46,100 nt of DNA, taken from contig JAJYDB010000003.1 in assembly GCA_021777845.1 (NCBI GenBank), forward strand, positions 1 to 46,100. Direction: 5' to 3'. Positions 11,292-20,351 of the stretch are shown in pieces. Every line of letters begins with the position of its first letter. Positions within the stretch are counted from its first letter, which is position 1. The position numbers were made by a program, and so were the translations under genes. The notes below the pieces were generated by a model that worked only from the letters and a program-made list of their open reading frames with translations, searched no databases and had not been told where the DNA came from. This DNA comes from Planctomycetota bacterium (GTDB lineage Bacteria > Planctomycetota > Planctomycetia > Isosphaerales > Isosphaeraceae).

Positions 11292-13147
11292 TCAGCGCGC
11301 GAACGGGTCGATCGGAAACTCGACGTCGCGCATCAGGAGCCGGAAGTCCGGCCGGGCGCGGAGCGGGTTTGGCGAAGACTCGATGTCGAGTTGGGGTACG
11401 AATGCGCCGGAAACGAGCGCGCTTCGTAGTCGGGCGCGGCGGGTCACGAGGCCAGGGCCTCGACAAAATAGACGGACCCGCTCATGCCCTCGGCGAGCTT
11501 CAGCTTTTGCGCGATCGCGAGCGACTCTTCGTAAAACGCGTTCGCGGTCGTCCGATCGGACAATCCTTCTCGCAGGAAGCCGCGTTGCCTCAGATTGCGG
11601 GCGAGGTCGAGCTTGACGGCGTCGTCGGCGCCGGGTTCCTGGGCCAGGGCGCAGCGGACTTCAACGGCTTTCTCGACCACCGCGAGCGCGCCCTTCGATT
11701 CGCCGATATCTTTCGTGGGTTCGCCCAACTCCGAGTACGTACGGGCGAGCAAAACGCGCGACGCCTTGTCGGTGCGATCCTTCAGCAGCCAGCAGCGCCT
11801 CGAGCCGCCCGCTTCGCCCGCCGCCGGGCACGCCGCCCGAACGGCTCACGCCACGATGTTACCGGCACGTCGGACATCCAACGCTCGACGTCCTCGGCCG
11901 GCGCGCGACTGCTTGAATCTCGGTCCTCGGACTTGACCGCCATTGTTTTCGGACCAACCGACTCGAGCGCCGGGTCGGTCGCGGCGTCAACCTGCCGAGG
12001 CTGTGCGAACTCGCCCCCCCTGTACCCGTAGGTGCACTTCGCCCAGTTCGCCCCCCAAAAACGCCGGCTGCCCGATCTGAATGACGTACAGAATGGCACC
12101 CAAACTATAAATATCCGACGCCGGCCCGGGCGCTCAAGATCACCCCGCGCCTGCTCCGGACTCATAAACGCGGGCGCGCCATGCGCCGAGCCCGGCGGCG
12201 TTCCTGAACTACCGCTCGCGGAACCCGGCATCAGCGCGAATTCCGCTCCCGAGGGTCCGACCTTCTCGTCGCTTTCGCCAAGCCCCAGTCGACCACCAAC
12301 CTCTCGCCGTGCTTCCCCAACACGCCGTTGTTCGGCTTAATATCGCGGTGCAGCACGCCGCGGCTGTGCGCGTACTCGATCGCGTTGCAGACGTCGGTGG
12401 ATCGCCGCAACAACTTACGCAACTCCAGCGACCGCAGCCCGGAATCCCGCTTGTAACCCTCCTCGAAGTGGAACCGCTCGAGCGCCTCTTTGAATGATTC
12501 GCCGGGGACGAACGCGATCGCCTAATAAGGTTCATACTCGCCGTCTGTCTTTGAATCGCATACAGATACGAGCCACAGATGTTCGAGCGCGCCCGTCACC
12601 ACGACCTCAAGCACGAAACGAGCCCGGCTGGCGGGGTCGTCGGCGTGCCGCTCGAGAATCCGCTTCAACGCAACCTGGCGGTGCAGTTCCTGGTCGAGCG
12701 CCACGAGCACCTCTCCCATGCCCCCTTGGCGTGCGGCCGCAGCACCTATAACCGTCCGTCGTCGAAGTTCGCTTGCCTCAACGCAAAAGTCATCGTTTCG
12801 TCCGCGTCCACCTCGCCCGGCAGTATTCCCGTATCCAGTAGGTCGATCGACGCATCGGGGTCCGCGTCGCCCAAACCTCCCAGTTTTCCTACAATCTCGC
12901 GTCCCACTGGGATTGACGCCGGACTACACGCCGAGTCGCCCGCGAACTTCTTCAAATGGAACAACGCCATCGCCTCAATTGCGTCGCGCTGGTCGCCCTC
13001 GAGGGCGCCGCAGGCGACCAAATACTCGGCCGGCCGCCGATCCCGATCGCGCGTCCAGGACTGAAACGCGCCGACCAGTTCGCCCCGGCCGATGAGGCCG
13101 TTTTGTAAGGCCAGGACACCGAAGAGCAGGTCATTGACGGCGGCCAT
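11292..13147 (-). pseudogene. Degraded planctomycete-type serine/threonine protein kinase with TPR tail
   Basis: Pieces of one kinase lie in order on the minus strand but in different frames. 13147-12746 encodes the accessory N-terminal domain (DLLFGVLALQNGLIGRGELV) and ends at a stop just before the kinase. 12719-12522 holds the N-lobe (MGEVLVALDQELHRQVALKR). 12500-12231 holds the catalytic loop LHRDIKPNN and DWGLAKA. 12231-11782 holds the activation segment and FMSPEQARGDL. 11752-11444 holds TPR-like helices. About 11345-11292 restores the C-terminus (FRLLMRDVEF then PIDPFAR) and a stop. At least five frame changes are needed to read it through, and the DFG position reads DWG as in some planctomycete kinases. 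A functional product is very unlikely. Confidence 0.9.
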
Positions 13148-13424
13148 GGGGGGTCCTCGCGCAGCGGGGTCGCGGGTACGATCAAGACCAGCGAAGCCGC
13201 CGCGACGGCTCCCCGGGTCGGATCGCAGTTGATTATCGCACCCACCGGTCGATAATACACGTGTTCACCGACCGGGTGCGTCCCCGCTCGTATCAAACTC
13301 GTCCTGGACCGAGAGCGCTTCGTCACCTACGCCCCGCCAATGCGTAACGCCGCTCAGGCGCGTGCTATGTGCTAAACTAAGAGTTGTGCCGCGCGGATCC
13401 GAGGGTCCATTCGAGGCAGACGCC

Positions 13425-14288
13425 GTGTCGACGAATCCCTATGAAGGCGACGATGAATTCCTGGCGTTGACCGAGATGTCGCGCGACGTCGACCTCGCTC
13501 GCGTCGCCCTCGAAATCGCCGCCGACGACTATCCCGACCTCGACATTGACGCATGCATGCGGACGTTTGACTTTTTTGCCGAGCGTGTCTCGGCACGCTG
13601 TCGCAAAAATGCGTCGATCGCCAAGATCGCGGACCAAATCAACTGGCTGCTCTATGTCGAGGAAGGATTTCGAGGCGGCGGCCCGAACGATAAAGACCCG
13701 CGACTTTTTTATTTGAACGAAGTGCTCCGCCGCAAGGTCGGGTCGCACTCGACGCTTGCGATCATCCACAATGCGGTCGCTCGGCGGCTCGGAATCTGGA
13801 CCGAATGGATCGGAAATACGCCTCGCGCCATGTTCACGCTGCACGCACGTGGACCTTACTGCCATTTGTCGCCCGAACAGTTCTACGTGGACGCCTACAA
13901 AGGCGGCAAGCTGATCAAACCGCGCGATTTCATGGAATCGCTGCGAGGGTGCAGCGGCGGCACGGTCGACTTCTTATTTAAGCACTTCGAGACGTTTCGC
14001 GGTCCTGCGATGATCATCGTGGGGCTGCTCCTGGAAATGTATCAGAACCGTTTAAACGCGGGCGAAGTCGAGGAAGCGTATTCGATTTCGCTGCGGCTGA
14101 CAGGTTTCCCGAGAAAAGATCGCTCCGAGCTGACCGATCACGCCATCATGTGCAAAAAGATCGGCCGCATTCACGAGATGATCGAGTTTCTCGAGGCGTA
14201 CCTTGAGACCGAGCCGGTGGGCGGGCTCTTGAAAGAACCGCGCGACTGGCTCCGCGCGGCGCAGCGCGAAGTGGCGAGTTGGAACTGA
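13425..14288 (+). CDS. SirB1/transglutaminase-like fold protein
   Basis: Cytoplasmic protein of about 287 residues resembling the SirB1 group of transglutaminase-like proteins. Features seen: ARVALEIAADDYPDLDIDAC near the N-terminus, INWLLYVEEGFRG, DPRLFYLNEVLRRKVG, then STLAIIHNAVARRLGIWTEW and VDAYKGGKLI. In true transglutaminases a Cys would sit at the start of the STLAI helix; here it is Ser/Thr, as is usual for this group, so enzymatic activity is doubtful. The C-terminal 90 residues look helical and TPR-like. The GTG at 13425 is preferred because GAGG lies eight bases before it; GTG at 13362 or 13386 would add 21 or 13 residues. It stands alone between a pseudogene and a lipoprotein gene. 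The molecular role is unknown. Confidence 0.75.
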   Translation: MSTNPYEGDDEFLALTEMSRDVDLARVALEIAADDYPDLDIDACMRTFDFFAERVSARCRKNASIAKIADQINWLLYVEEGFRGGGPNDKDPRLFYLNEVLRRKVGSHSTLAIIHNAVARRLGIWTEWIGNTPRAMFTLHARGPYCHLSPEQFYVDAYKGGKLIKPRDFMESLRGCSGGTVDFLFKHFETFRGPAMIIVGLLLEMYQNRLNAGEVEEAYSISLRLTGFPRKDRSELTDHAIMCKKIGRIHEMIEFLEAYLETEPVGGLLKEPRDWLRAAQREVASWN

Positions 14289-14500
14289 CTCGGGGATTGG
14301 GAAATCGAGGGTCGGCGCGCGGAATTTCTCAAGCCCATTGGGGTCGCGAGCCGAATCAAGCGCTGAGGCACTTCGCGTTTGCGCGTCGCGCCGGCGGTAT
14401 GGAATCGCAACGAGCCGAACGACGACCGTCAGCGCGGGCAAGTTCCCGGCCAGGATGAGCCGCGTGGACATGCGCATGGGCGCGCCCGCCGCGACCCTTC

Positions 14501-14508
14501 AGGAGGTG
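14501..14508 (+). promoter_or_regulatory. Strong Shine-Dalgarno site deciding the start of the thioredoxin lipoprotein
   Basis: AGGAGGTG is a perfect match to the 16S anti-SD, nine bases before ATG 14518. It selects that ATG over in-frame starts further upstream (14338 and others) and exposes a lipoprotein signal peptide. Confidence 0.75.
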
Positions 14509-14517
14509 GAGTCCCCC

Positions 14518-17268
14518 ATGCGCACCGGGCACGCTCCCTTTGATTTGACGCAACTCCTCTTTATGACCGGGGTTGCAATTGCCATTTCGGGCTGTTCGAC
14601 GACGGCTCCGATGCGAGCCGGACAAGATTTGAACGGGAAGACCGTGACGCGGGTCGGCGACCGGTCGCTGCCTTCGGTCGTAACCGAGCCGGGTGACGCT
14701 AAAGTGAGCGTAAACGGCGCGATCGACTCGCGCGTGGCGGCGTCGCCGACGCGGCGTCGGACCGACTTGACGGCGCGGATCTCCGGCCGGGTGCTCGACG
14801 CGGGTGGTGAGCCGGCGTCGAACGTCCGGGTGCGAGTGGCGGACGGATCGACGCCGGGGGGTCGTGCCGCGCAGGCAACCACCGACCGCGCGGGCGGCTT
14901 CACGCTGCGCGGCCTGCGGCCTGACGGCAGTTACACGATCATCGCGGAGCTTGACGATGGTCGCGTGGTGCAGAGCGGTCGCGCGACGGCCCGTGCCGAG
15001 GCGACCAACGTGAGAATTCGGCTCTCGAGCCGCGGTGCGGAAACCGACGCGATGGCGGGCCCGGGGGCGGGGTCCGAGGCAAAGCCTTCGCGCACGAAGG
15101 GGCGGGTGAGCCCGGCGTCGAACCGCGACCCGATCGAGGACGAGGAGGCCGGCCTTGAGGACGGCGCGGCCGCGAGCGACATCGGCGAGCGTCCGTCCAA
15201 GCACGATGGGTTGAGCCGCGCCGGCGCGGAGCGAGACCCCGAAGTCGCGGCGCTTGCGAAATTAAATGAAGACGACCTGCCCGCGCCGCCGGCAGCCGAT
15301 ATTCTGGCCGTTCGCGGCCGCTCCGACCGCTCGACCGAGGATCTGAAACCCCGTCGAACGCCGGACCGAGTCGCGACCAAGCCCTCGCGCGGTCCGAGCG
15401 GGTGGACGGCGGCGTCTGGACGCGATGCCGACCGAGATCGGACCGACGTCATTGACGAGGGGGCAAGCGTTGAAAACGCGACGAAGTCGGGCGCGACGCA
15501 TGCTCTGAAAGCCGCTCCTACGGGACTCGGACGCGAGCTTCCGGAGGCTGACGACGAGGAGGCCGACCCGCTGCCGCCCGCCGTCGACGCGAACGACTCG
15601 ACCGCGCGGAGGCCGCGACGCGATCCGATGAACGCGAGCGAGAGGTCGAATGCATCGACCGCGGTTGCCGAGCGACGACGTCACGCCGCGCCGCGAGTCG
15701 ACCCGTTCGCCGACGCGCCGGTCGCGCGCCCGGCCAACCCGTTCGACGACCCGCCCGCCGTCGCGCGCCGCGACGTCCGCGACGAGGCCGCCATTTTTGG
15801 CGACCCTCCCCGGACCGCTCCGGCACGCTCGCCGTTCGAGGAGGAGGCAGGCTCGAACCGCGTCGGAACCGCACGCGGCGAAGTTGGTCAGTACCCGTCG
15901 ATGTCGAGCCGCGGTCGCGACAACGGCCCCGCGGAGCGGCTGCCCGAACCGCCCGTCGGCGACCCTGCGCGCGTTCCCAGCCCGAGTCTTGCCGAAGTGC
16001 CGGTGGATCCGACAGCGATTTCGCCGGGGTCGGCAGCCTTCGGCGGCCGAATTCTCGAGGAAAACGACCCCGCGAGCGCTCCGACGCGGGCGAACTCGCA
16101 TCGACGTCCGCCCGGCGCACTGGTCGCGGCTCGTCCCGACACACAAATGAGATCCGACGCGCATAAGAAGGCCGACGCCGCGCCGGCGCAGTCGCTGCCC
16201 GCGCGAGATGACGCTTCCGACCGGCTGCTCGACGGCCCCTCGAACATGCTCATTGACCGCGTCGCCGCTGAGGACGCGGCCCGAGGCGTCGCGCCGAGCG
16301 GCATGCCGGTCGCCTCCCCGCCGCAATCCAACCCACCGGCAATGATCAACCCAAACACGCCGCCCGCGACGGACGACTCCGACGTCAAACCGACGAGCGG
16401 CACGTCCACCACCACGCCCGCGACGAAGCGTCCCACGTGGGGAGAGGTGGTCGCGAACGAACGCCTCGGCACCTCGATGTTGAGCCAATCAGCCGCCCCA
16501 CACGCTCCAACCACCCAGACGCCGAATTTAGCCTCGGCTTCGCAAACCACCCAAACGCCCGCAACTGCGTCCGTCGCACCGCGCGACCCGGCGTTTCGGA
16601 CGGCGAACGTCGTGACGAACGCCACTCCGAGCAACGAAAGCTCGGTCGTGCGGACGGGCTTGGAGACGAAGTCGAGCCCGAAGCCGACAGGCCTGCGCGC
16701 GTTCTTGTCCTCGCTGCGGGGCGGGCCGCCCGAAGTCAGCGCAACGCGAGTTTCCTATTGCCGTTACAACGAGAAGGAGCGCCGAATTGTCGACTTCCGT
16801 CTGCCTGATTTGAACGGCCGGACGGTGGGCTTGGGCGACCTGGACGCCGACCTGATTCTGCTCGATTTTTGGGGGACTTGGTGTCCGCCTTGCCGCGACG
16901 CCGCCCCGAAGCTCGCCGAACTCCAGTCGCGCTACGACCCGCGCCGGGTGCGCGTGGTCGGGATCGCATGCGAGCAGGGACCGGTCAATGAGCGTGCGAG
17001 CCGGGTCGCCGCCGAAGCCGAACGGCTGGGGATCGCGTACACGCAATTGCTGAGCGGGCAGGACGGCCCGTGCCCACTCCAAGCCGCGCTCCATATCCAG
17101 TCGTTCCCGACGCTTGTCTTGATCAACCGCCGGGGCGAGATCCTTTGGCGCGACCAGTCGTCGCAAGAGGCGACGCTCGCGCGGCTCGAACGGGTGATTA
17201 CCACGAAACTGCGTGTGAGCGACGCCGCGCGGCCGAAGCACGACGAGCCGTCGGCCGCGTCCAAATAA
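14518..17268 (+). CDS. Large lipoprotein with carboxypeptidase-like domain, very long disordered linker and TlpA-type thioredoxin
   Basis: Exported protein of 916 residues. The N-terminal signal peptide ends in a lipobox (AIAISGC, Cys about residue 23). Residues about 85-170 form a carboxypeptidase-regulatory/CNA-B-like beta domain (ISGRVLDAGGEPASNVRVRV). Residues about 175-750 are low-complexity, rich in Ala, Pro, Asp, Arg and Ser, and probably disordered. Residues about 760-905 are a TlpA/ResA-like thioredoxin with the active site W788-C-P-P-C792 in DFWGTWCPPCRDA and cis-Pro in QSFPTLVLINRRGEI. It would act as a thiol-disulfide oxidoreductase outside the cytoplasmic membrane, on a tether of several hundred residues. 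Substrate unknown. The start is set by AGGAGGTG at 14501. The next gene is convergent 12 bases after the stop. Confidence 0.87.
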   Translation: MRTGHAPFDLTQLLFMTGVAIAISGCSTTAPMRAGQDLNGKTVTRVGDRSLPSVVTEPGDAKVSVNGAIDSRVAASPTRRRTDLTARISGRVLDAGGEPASNVRVRVADGSTPGGRAAQATTDRAGGFTLRGLRPDGSYTIIAELDDGRVVQSGRATARAEATNVRIRLSSRGAETDAMAGPGAGSEAKPSRTKGRVSPASNRDPIEDEEAGLEDGAAASDIGERPSKHDGLSRAGAERDPEVAALAKLNEDDLPAPPAADILAVRGRSDRSTEDLKPRRTPDRVATKPSRGPSGWTAASGRDADRDRTDVIDEGASVENATKSGATHALKAAPTGLGRELPEADDEEADPLPPAVDANDSTARRPRRDPMNASERSNASTAVAERRRHAAPRVDPFADAPVARPANPFDDPPAVARRDVRDEAAIFGDPPRTAPARSPFEEEAGSNRVGTARGEVGQYPSMSSRGRDNGPAERLPEPPVGDPARVPSPSLAEVPVDPTAISPGSAAFGGRILEENDPASAPTRANSHRRPPGALVAARPDTQMRSDAHKKADAAPAQSLPARDDASDRLLDGPSNMLIDRVAAEDAARGVAPSGMPVASPPQSNPPAMINPNTPPATDDSDVKPTSGTSTTTPATKRPTWGEVVANERLGTSMLSQSAAPHAPTTQTPNLASASQTTQTPATASVAPRDPAFRTANVVTNATPSNESSVVRTGLETKSSPKPTGLRAFLSSLRGGPPEVSATRVSYCRYNEKERRIVDFRLPDLNGRTVGLGDLDADLILLDFWGTWCPPCRDAAPKLAELQSRYDPRRVRVVGIACEQGPVNERASRVAAEAERLGIAYTQLLSGQDGPCPLQAALHIQSFPTLVLINRRGEILWRDQSSQEATLARLERVITTKLRVSDAARPKHDEPSAASK

Positions 17269-17280
17269 GCCGGGTCACGT

Positions 17281-17664
17281 TTATTCTTCGAGCACGATCA
17301 CGGTACTCTTCTTCGCCATCTTGAGATAATCCTTGTCGGCGGTGACGTTCTTCTTCGACTTCGGCTTAAAAAAGACGATCTCTTTGCCCGCGGCGTCGAA
17401 GAGCTTTCGGTTCTTGACCGTTGGCTTCATTCCCGCAAGTTCTTGCCCGACAGTGCCTTGCGGCTCGTCGCGACGTCGATGCGTAGGCGTTTCGAGCGTC
17501 ACTCCGGCGGGCAAGACGGCCTTAATTTCGTCGGGGCTCGCGAGCGGCGCGGCTTCGCCCGTCGGGGACAAGGCCGTGACTCCGCCGCCGTCGCCGCAGC
17601 CGACCAGAGACCACATTGCCGCCGCGACCAGCAGCGACGCCGGCTTCATTCCACACTTCGTCAT
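17281..17664 (-). CDS. Small hypothetical lipoprotein
   Basis: Protein of about 127 residues with a signal peptide (KPASLLVAAAMWSLVGCGDGG; lipobox LVGC). The mature part is charged, with a Lys-rich C-terminus (KSKKNVTADKDYLKMAKKST). No domain is recognised; small lipoproteins of this kind are common in planctomycetes and often sit near DUF1559 genes, but none is adjacent here. The ATG at 17664 has GGTGG about nine bases upstream; GTG 17676 and ATG 17649 are alternatives that keep the signal peptide. Its stop lies 12 bases from the convergent thioredoxin gene. Confidence 0.65.
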   Translation of the reverse strand: MTKCGMKPASLLVAAAMWSLVGCGDGGGVTALSPTGEAAPLASPDEIKAVLPAGVTLETPTHRRRDEPQGTVGQELAGMKPTVKNRKLFDAAGKEIVFFKPKSKKNVTADKDYLKMAKKSTVIVLEE

Positions 17665-17823
17665 CGTGATTGCCACCGTGAGAATCCTGTTCCTGATGCG
17701 TTTCGCCGTCGAGCGCGAACGCCTTCCAGGGGGATTTCGAGTAAACCAGCCCCAGCGGCCCGGGGCGTGAAGTTTATATCAAGTTTCGCGGATTTTTTCG
17801 GGAGGACGAACCCAACCGCGGGC

Positions 17824-18732
17824 TCAGCGCGGGGCGTCGATCGACTTCGCGAGGTCGTCCCAGAGCGCGGGGGCGTCGATCGAGGTGATCCACTCGATCG
17901 TGCCGCGCGGGTGGGCGAGGTCGAAGATGAGGTCGTCGCGGAGGGTCGGCCGCGGGTGCGATTCGGCGTGCGCGAAGCCGAGCAGGTAAGCCGTGGTCGC
18001 CTCGTCCCAGATCGGCCAGTGCTTGTCGAGCCCCGTCACCGACTTCCCAGCGTCGGGATGTTTCGTCATCCAGTCGTTGAATTGAGCGACAAGCGTCGGT
18101 CCCGGCTCGGCTCGATGCGCGAGTCGTTTCACGACGTCGTCCGGCGTCATCAAGAGCGACTTTTTCGCGATCGCGGCGTCGGCGACGACGATCGGGACGT
18201 TCGAGTCGAGCAGGACCTGCCAGGCGCGGCCGTCATTCTTGACGTTCCACTCGGGTCCGCCTTTCGGCCAACTCTCGAAGCCCATCGCGATGATCGCGAC
18301 GCGGTCGGCGAGGGTCGGGTCGACGAGCAAAGCCGAGGCGGCGTCGGTCGCGGCGCCGATCACAAAGAGGCGCAAGCGGTTTTTGGCGCTGAAGTGCTTC
18401 GATTGCTCGATGATAAAGTCGACGCCGGCATTGCGAAGCGGCTTGGTTCGATCGGCGAGCGGGATGCTTGAGCCGGCGAGGACCGGGATCGAGCCGCGCG
18501 CGGATTGATCGAGGATGAGCCGGACGGCGCGGGCGCTTGCGTCGGAAGTCAGGCCCGGCGCGTGGGTCGTGACGACGCCGCGGAGCTCGACGCGCGGCGA
18601 GAGCGCGAGATGCGCGACGGCCCACTGGTCGTCGATCTCGGTGCCGCAGTCGCTCGTTAAAATGACGGGCATCCGCGCCGGCGACGCCTCCGCCATGAGG
18701 GCACACGCCGACATTACGCACGCAACAAACAT
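17824..18732 (-). CDS. Exported nucleoside hydrolase (IUNH) superfamily protein
   Basis: Protein of 302 residues in the inosine-uridine nucleoside N-ribohydrolase superfamily, which cleaves N-glycosidic bonds of ribonucleosides. The N-terminus has a cleavable signal peptide (about 1-19). The calcium-binding signature is the variant DCGTEIDDQW (Asp28, Asp34, Asp35) in place of the classical DTDPGIDD. LFVIGAATDAASALL and WNVKNDGRAWQVLLDSNVPI are the family's second strand and the Asn-containing loop. Substrate cannot be told from the sequence. GGGAG about ten bases upstream supports ATG 18732. It is divergent from the GspF-like gene, separated by 153 bases that must contain both promoters. Confidence 0.82.
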   Translation of the reverse strand: MFVACVMSACALMAEASPARMPVILTSDCGTEIDDQWAVAHLALSPRVELRGVVTTHAPGLTSDASARAVRLILDQSARGSIPVLAGSSIPLADRTKPLRNAGVDFIIEQSKHFSAKNRLRLFVIGAATDAASALLVDPTLADRVAIIAMGFESWPKGGPEWNVKNDGRAWQVLLDSNVPIVVADAAIAKKSLLMTPDDVVKRLAHRAEPGPTLVAQFNDWMTKHPDAGKSVTGLDKHWPIWDEATTAYLLGFAHAESHPRPTLRDDLIFDLAHPRGTIEWITSIDAPALWDDLAKSIDAPR

Positions 18733-18885
18733 AATCGTCTCCCGATCAACCCAAGACGGCTGTCCGATTGCAAACCTCGCAGGTGCCTAGGATAATCGGA
18801 GTTGCGGTCCTCGCGATACGTCGAGCCCCCGCGCGGGCACGTCGAGCCGCGTCGTAGCCCGCCCGGCCCGAGAGCACACGCGACC

Positions 18886-20331
18886 ATGAGCCACGTCGAC
18901 GACGAAATCCCGAACCCGCCGCGCGCCCCGATTCGAACACCGGGCGGCGCGCGACCAACCGCGGGCGCTGCAGGCGCGAGCCGGCCCCGCGCCGGAGCGA
19001 ACGAACCCGTCGCGCGCGATCCTCATCGCGGCGCGCGACCGACTGACGCAACCCCGGTCGGCGGCGGCGTTCCGCCCCACCCGAACGACGAGTTCCCCGA
19101 CCTGCCGCGCGCCGGCGCGGAAGAACTCGGCCCGAACGGCCCGACGACGTTTCGTCCGGCCCCCGGCGCTCAATCCACGTTCCGCGCCGCCAACCCGCGC
19201 GGGACGGGTCAGCCGCGCAACTATGAGGACGTCGGCCGCGTCGCGCCCGGGCCGGGCTGGCTCGAACGGATCATCTTCGGGAATATCAGCTCGGGCCAGT
19301 TGGCCATTTTCTGCCGGCAGTCGGCGGCGTATCTCGCGGCGGGCGTCGACATCGTGAAGACGGTTTCGAGCCTGCAAGAGCAATTCAAGCGGACTGCGCT
19401 CGGTCCCGTGCTCGACCGCATTGAGGTTGGCATTCGCCGCGGCGACAGCCTGGCCGAAGCGTTCGCGCGCGAGCCGCACGTGTTCGACACGCTGTTCCTG
19501 AGCATGATTCAGGTCGCGGAGGCGCGCGGCGGGATCCCGGAGACGCTCCGCGGATTGGCGCATCATTATGAAGCGCGGCAGCGACTCTTGCGGCAGGCGC
19601 GGTCGGCCTTGATTTATCCGATCGCGGTGCTGCTCGTCGCGACGGGGGTGATCACCTTGATTTCGGTCGTGCTGTTGCCGATGTTCGCCGAGATGCTGAA
19701 GGACATCTCGGGCCGCGGGGCGCAACTACCGTTGCCGAGCCGCGTCTTGATGGCCTTCAGCGCGTTCATGGGTGCGGTCGGTTGGTGGCTGCTGCCGGTC
19801 TCGGTCGTCGGCGGGCTGTTCCTGCTGTTTCGATGGCACAAAACGAAGACCGGCAAGACGACGCTCGACAACGTCGCGCTTAGCCTGCCCGTGCTCGGGA
19901 TGCTGCTCCGCAAGATCGACACGGCGCGGTTCGCGCGCACACTGTCGGATCTTACGAGCGCCGGCGTGAACATCAACGAGTCGCTCCTCCTTACTTCGGG
20001 AGTGATGCGCACCGAGCCGTTCCGGCTCGCGGTCAAGAATTCGCAGCCCCTGGTGATGGACGGCTATGAGCTAAGCGAAGCGCTCGCGGTCTCGAAGCGA
20101 TTCACGCCCGACGTGATCGCCGTCGTGAATTCGGGCGAAGAGACCGGCAAGCTGCCCGAGACGCTCGTCAAGCTCGCCGACGACTACGAGGAACAGGTGG
20201 AATACGCCGTCAAAAACCTCGGCCAGCTCATTCAACCGCTGATCGTGATCATGATGGGCGGCTTCGTGCTGTTCATCATTCTCGCGGTCTTCTTGCCGTA
20301 TCTTTCGATGATCACGGGGCTGGCGAAGTAA
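18886..20331 (+). CDS. Type II secretion / type IV pilus assembly inner-membrane protein, GspF/PilC family, with Pro-rich N-terminal extension
   Basis: Protein of 481 residues. After about 125 disordered residues rich in Pro, Arg and Ala comes a complete two-repeat GspF core: FCRQSAAYLAAGVDIVKTV and RRGDSLAEAFAREP in the first cytoplasmic domain; a TM at about 241-267; a TM at about 298-315; FARTLSDLTSAGVNINESL and NSGEETGKLPETL in the second repeat; and a terminal TM at about 447-472. GspF forms the membrane platform used by the assembly ATPase. No GspE, GspG or GspD gene is adjacent, so the partners must be elsewhere; DUF1559 pseudopilin-like proteins further along the window are possible clients. 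ATG 18886 is chosen over upstream in-frame codons because those would run into the divergent promoter. Confidence 0.9.
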   Translation: MSHVDDEIPNPPRAPIRTPGGARPTAGAAGASRPRAGANEPVARDPHRGARPTDATPVGGGVPPHPNDEFPDLPRAGAEELGPNGPTTFRPAPGAQSTFRAANPRGTGQPRNYEDVGRVAPGPGWLERIIFGNISSGQLAIFCRQSAAYLAAGVDIVKTVSSLQEQFKRTALGPVLDRIEVGIRRGDSLAEAFAREPHVFDTLFLSMIQVAEARGGIPETLRGLAHHYEARQRLLRQARSALIYPIAVLLVATGVITLISVVLLPMFAEMLKDISGRGAQLPLPSRVLMAFSAFMGAVGWWLLPVSVVGGLFLLFRWHKTKTGKTTLDNVALSLPVLGMLLRKIDTARFARTLSDLTSAGVNINESLLLTSGVMRTEPFRLAVKNSQPLVMDGYELSEALAVSKRFTPDVIAVVNSGEETGKLPETLVKLADDYEEQVEYAVKNLGQLIQPLIVIMMGGFVLFIILAVFLPYLSMITGLAK

Positions 20332-20351
20332 GCGAAGACAGGAGTCGACTC

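Noticed and set aside
12209-13326. Several short frames as independent small genes
   Set aside because: Those that make sense are consecutive pieces of one kinase in shifted frames; the rest are shadows.
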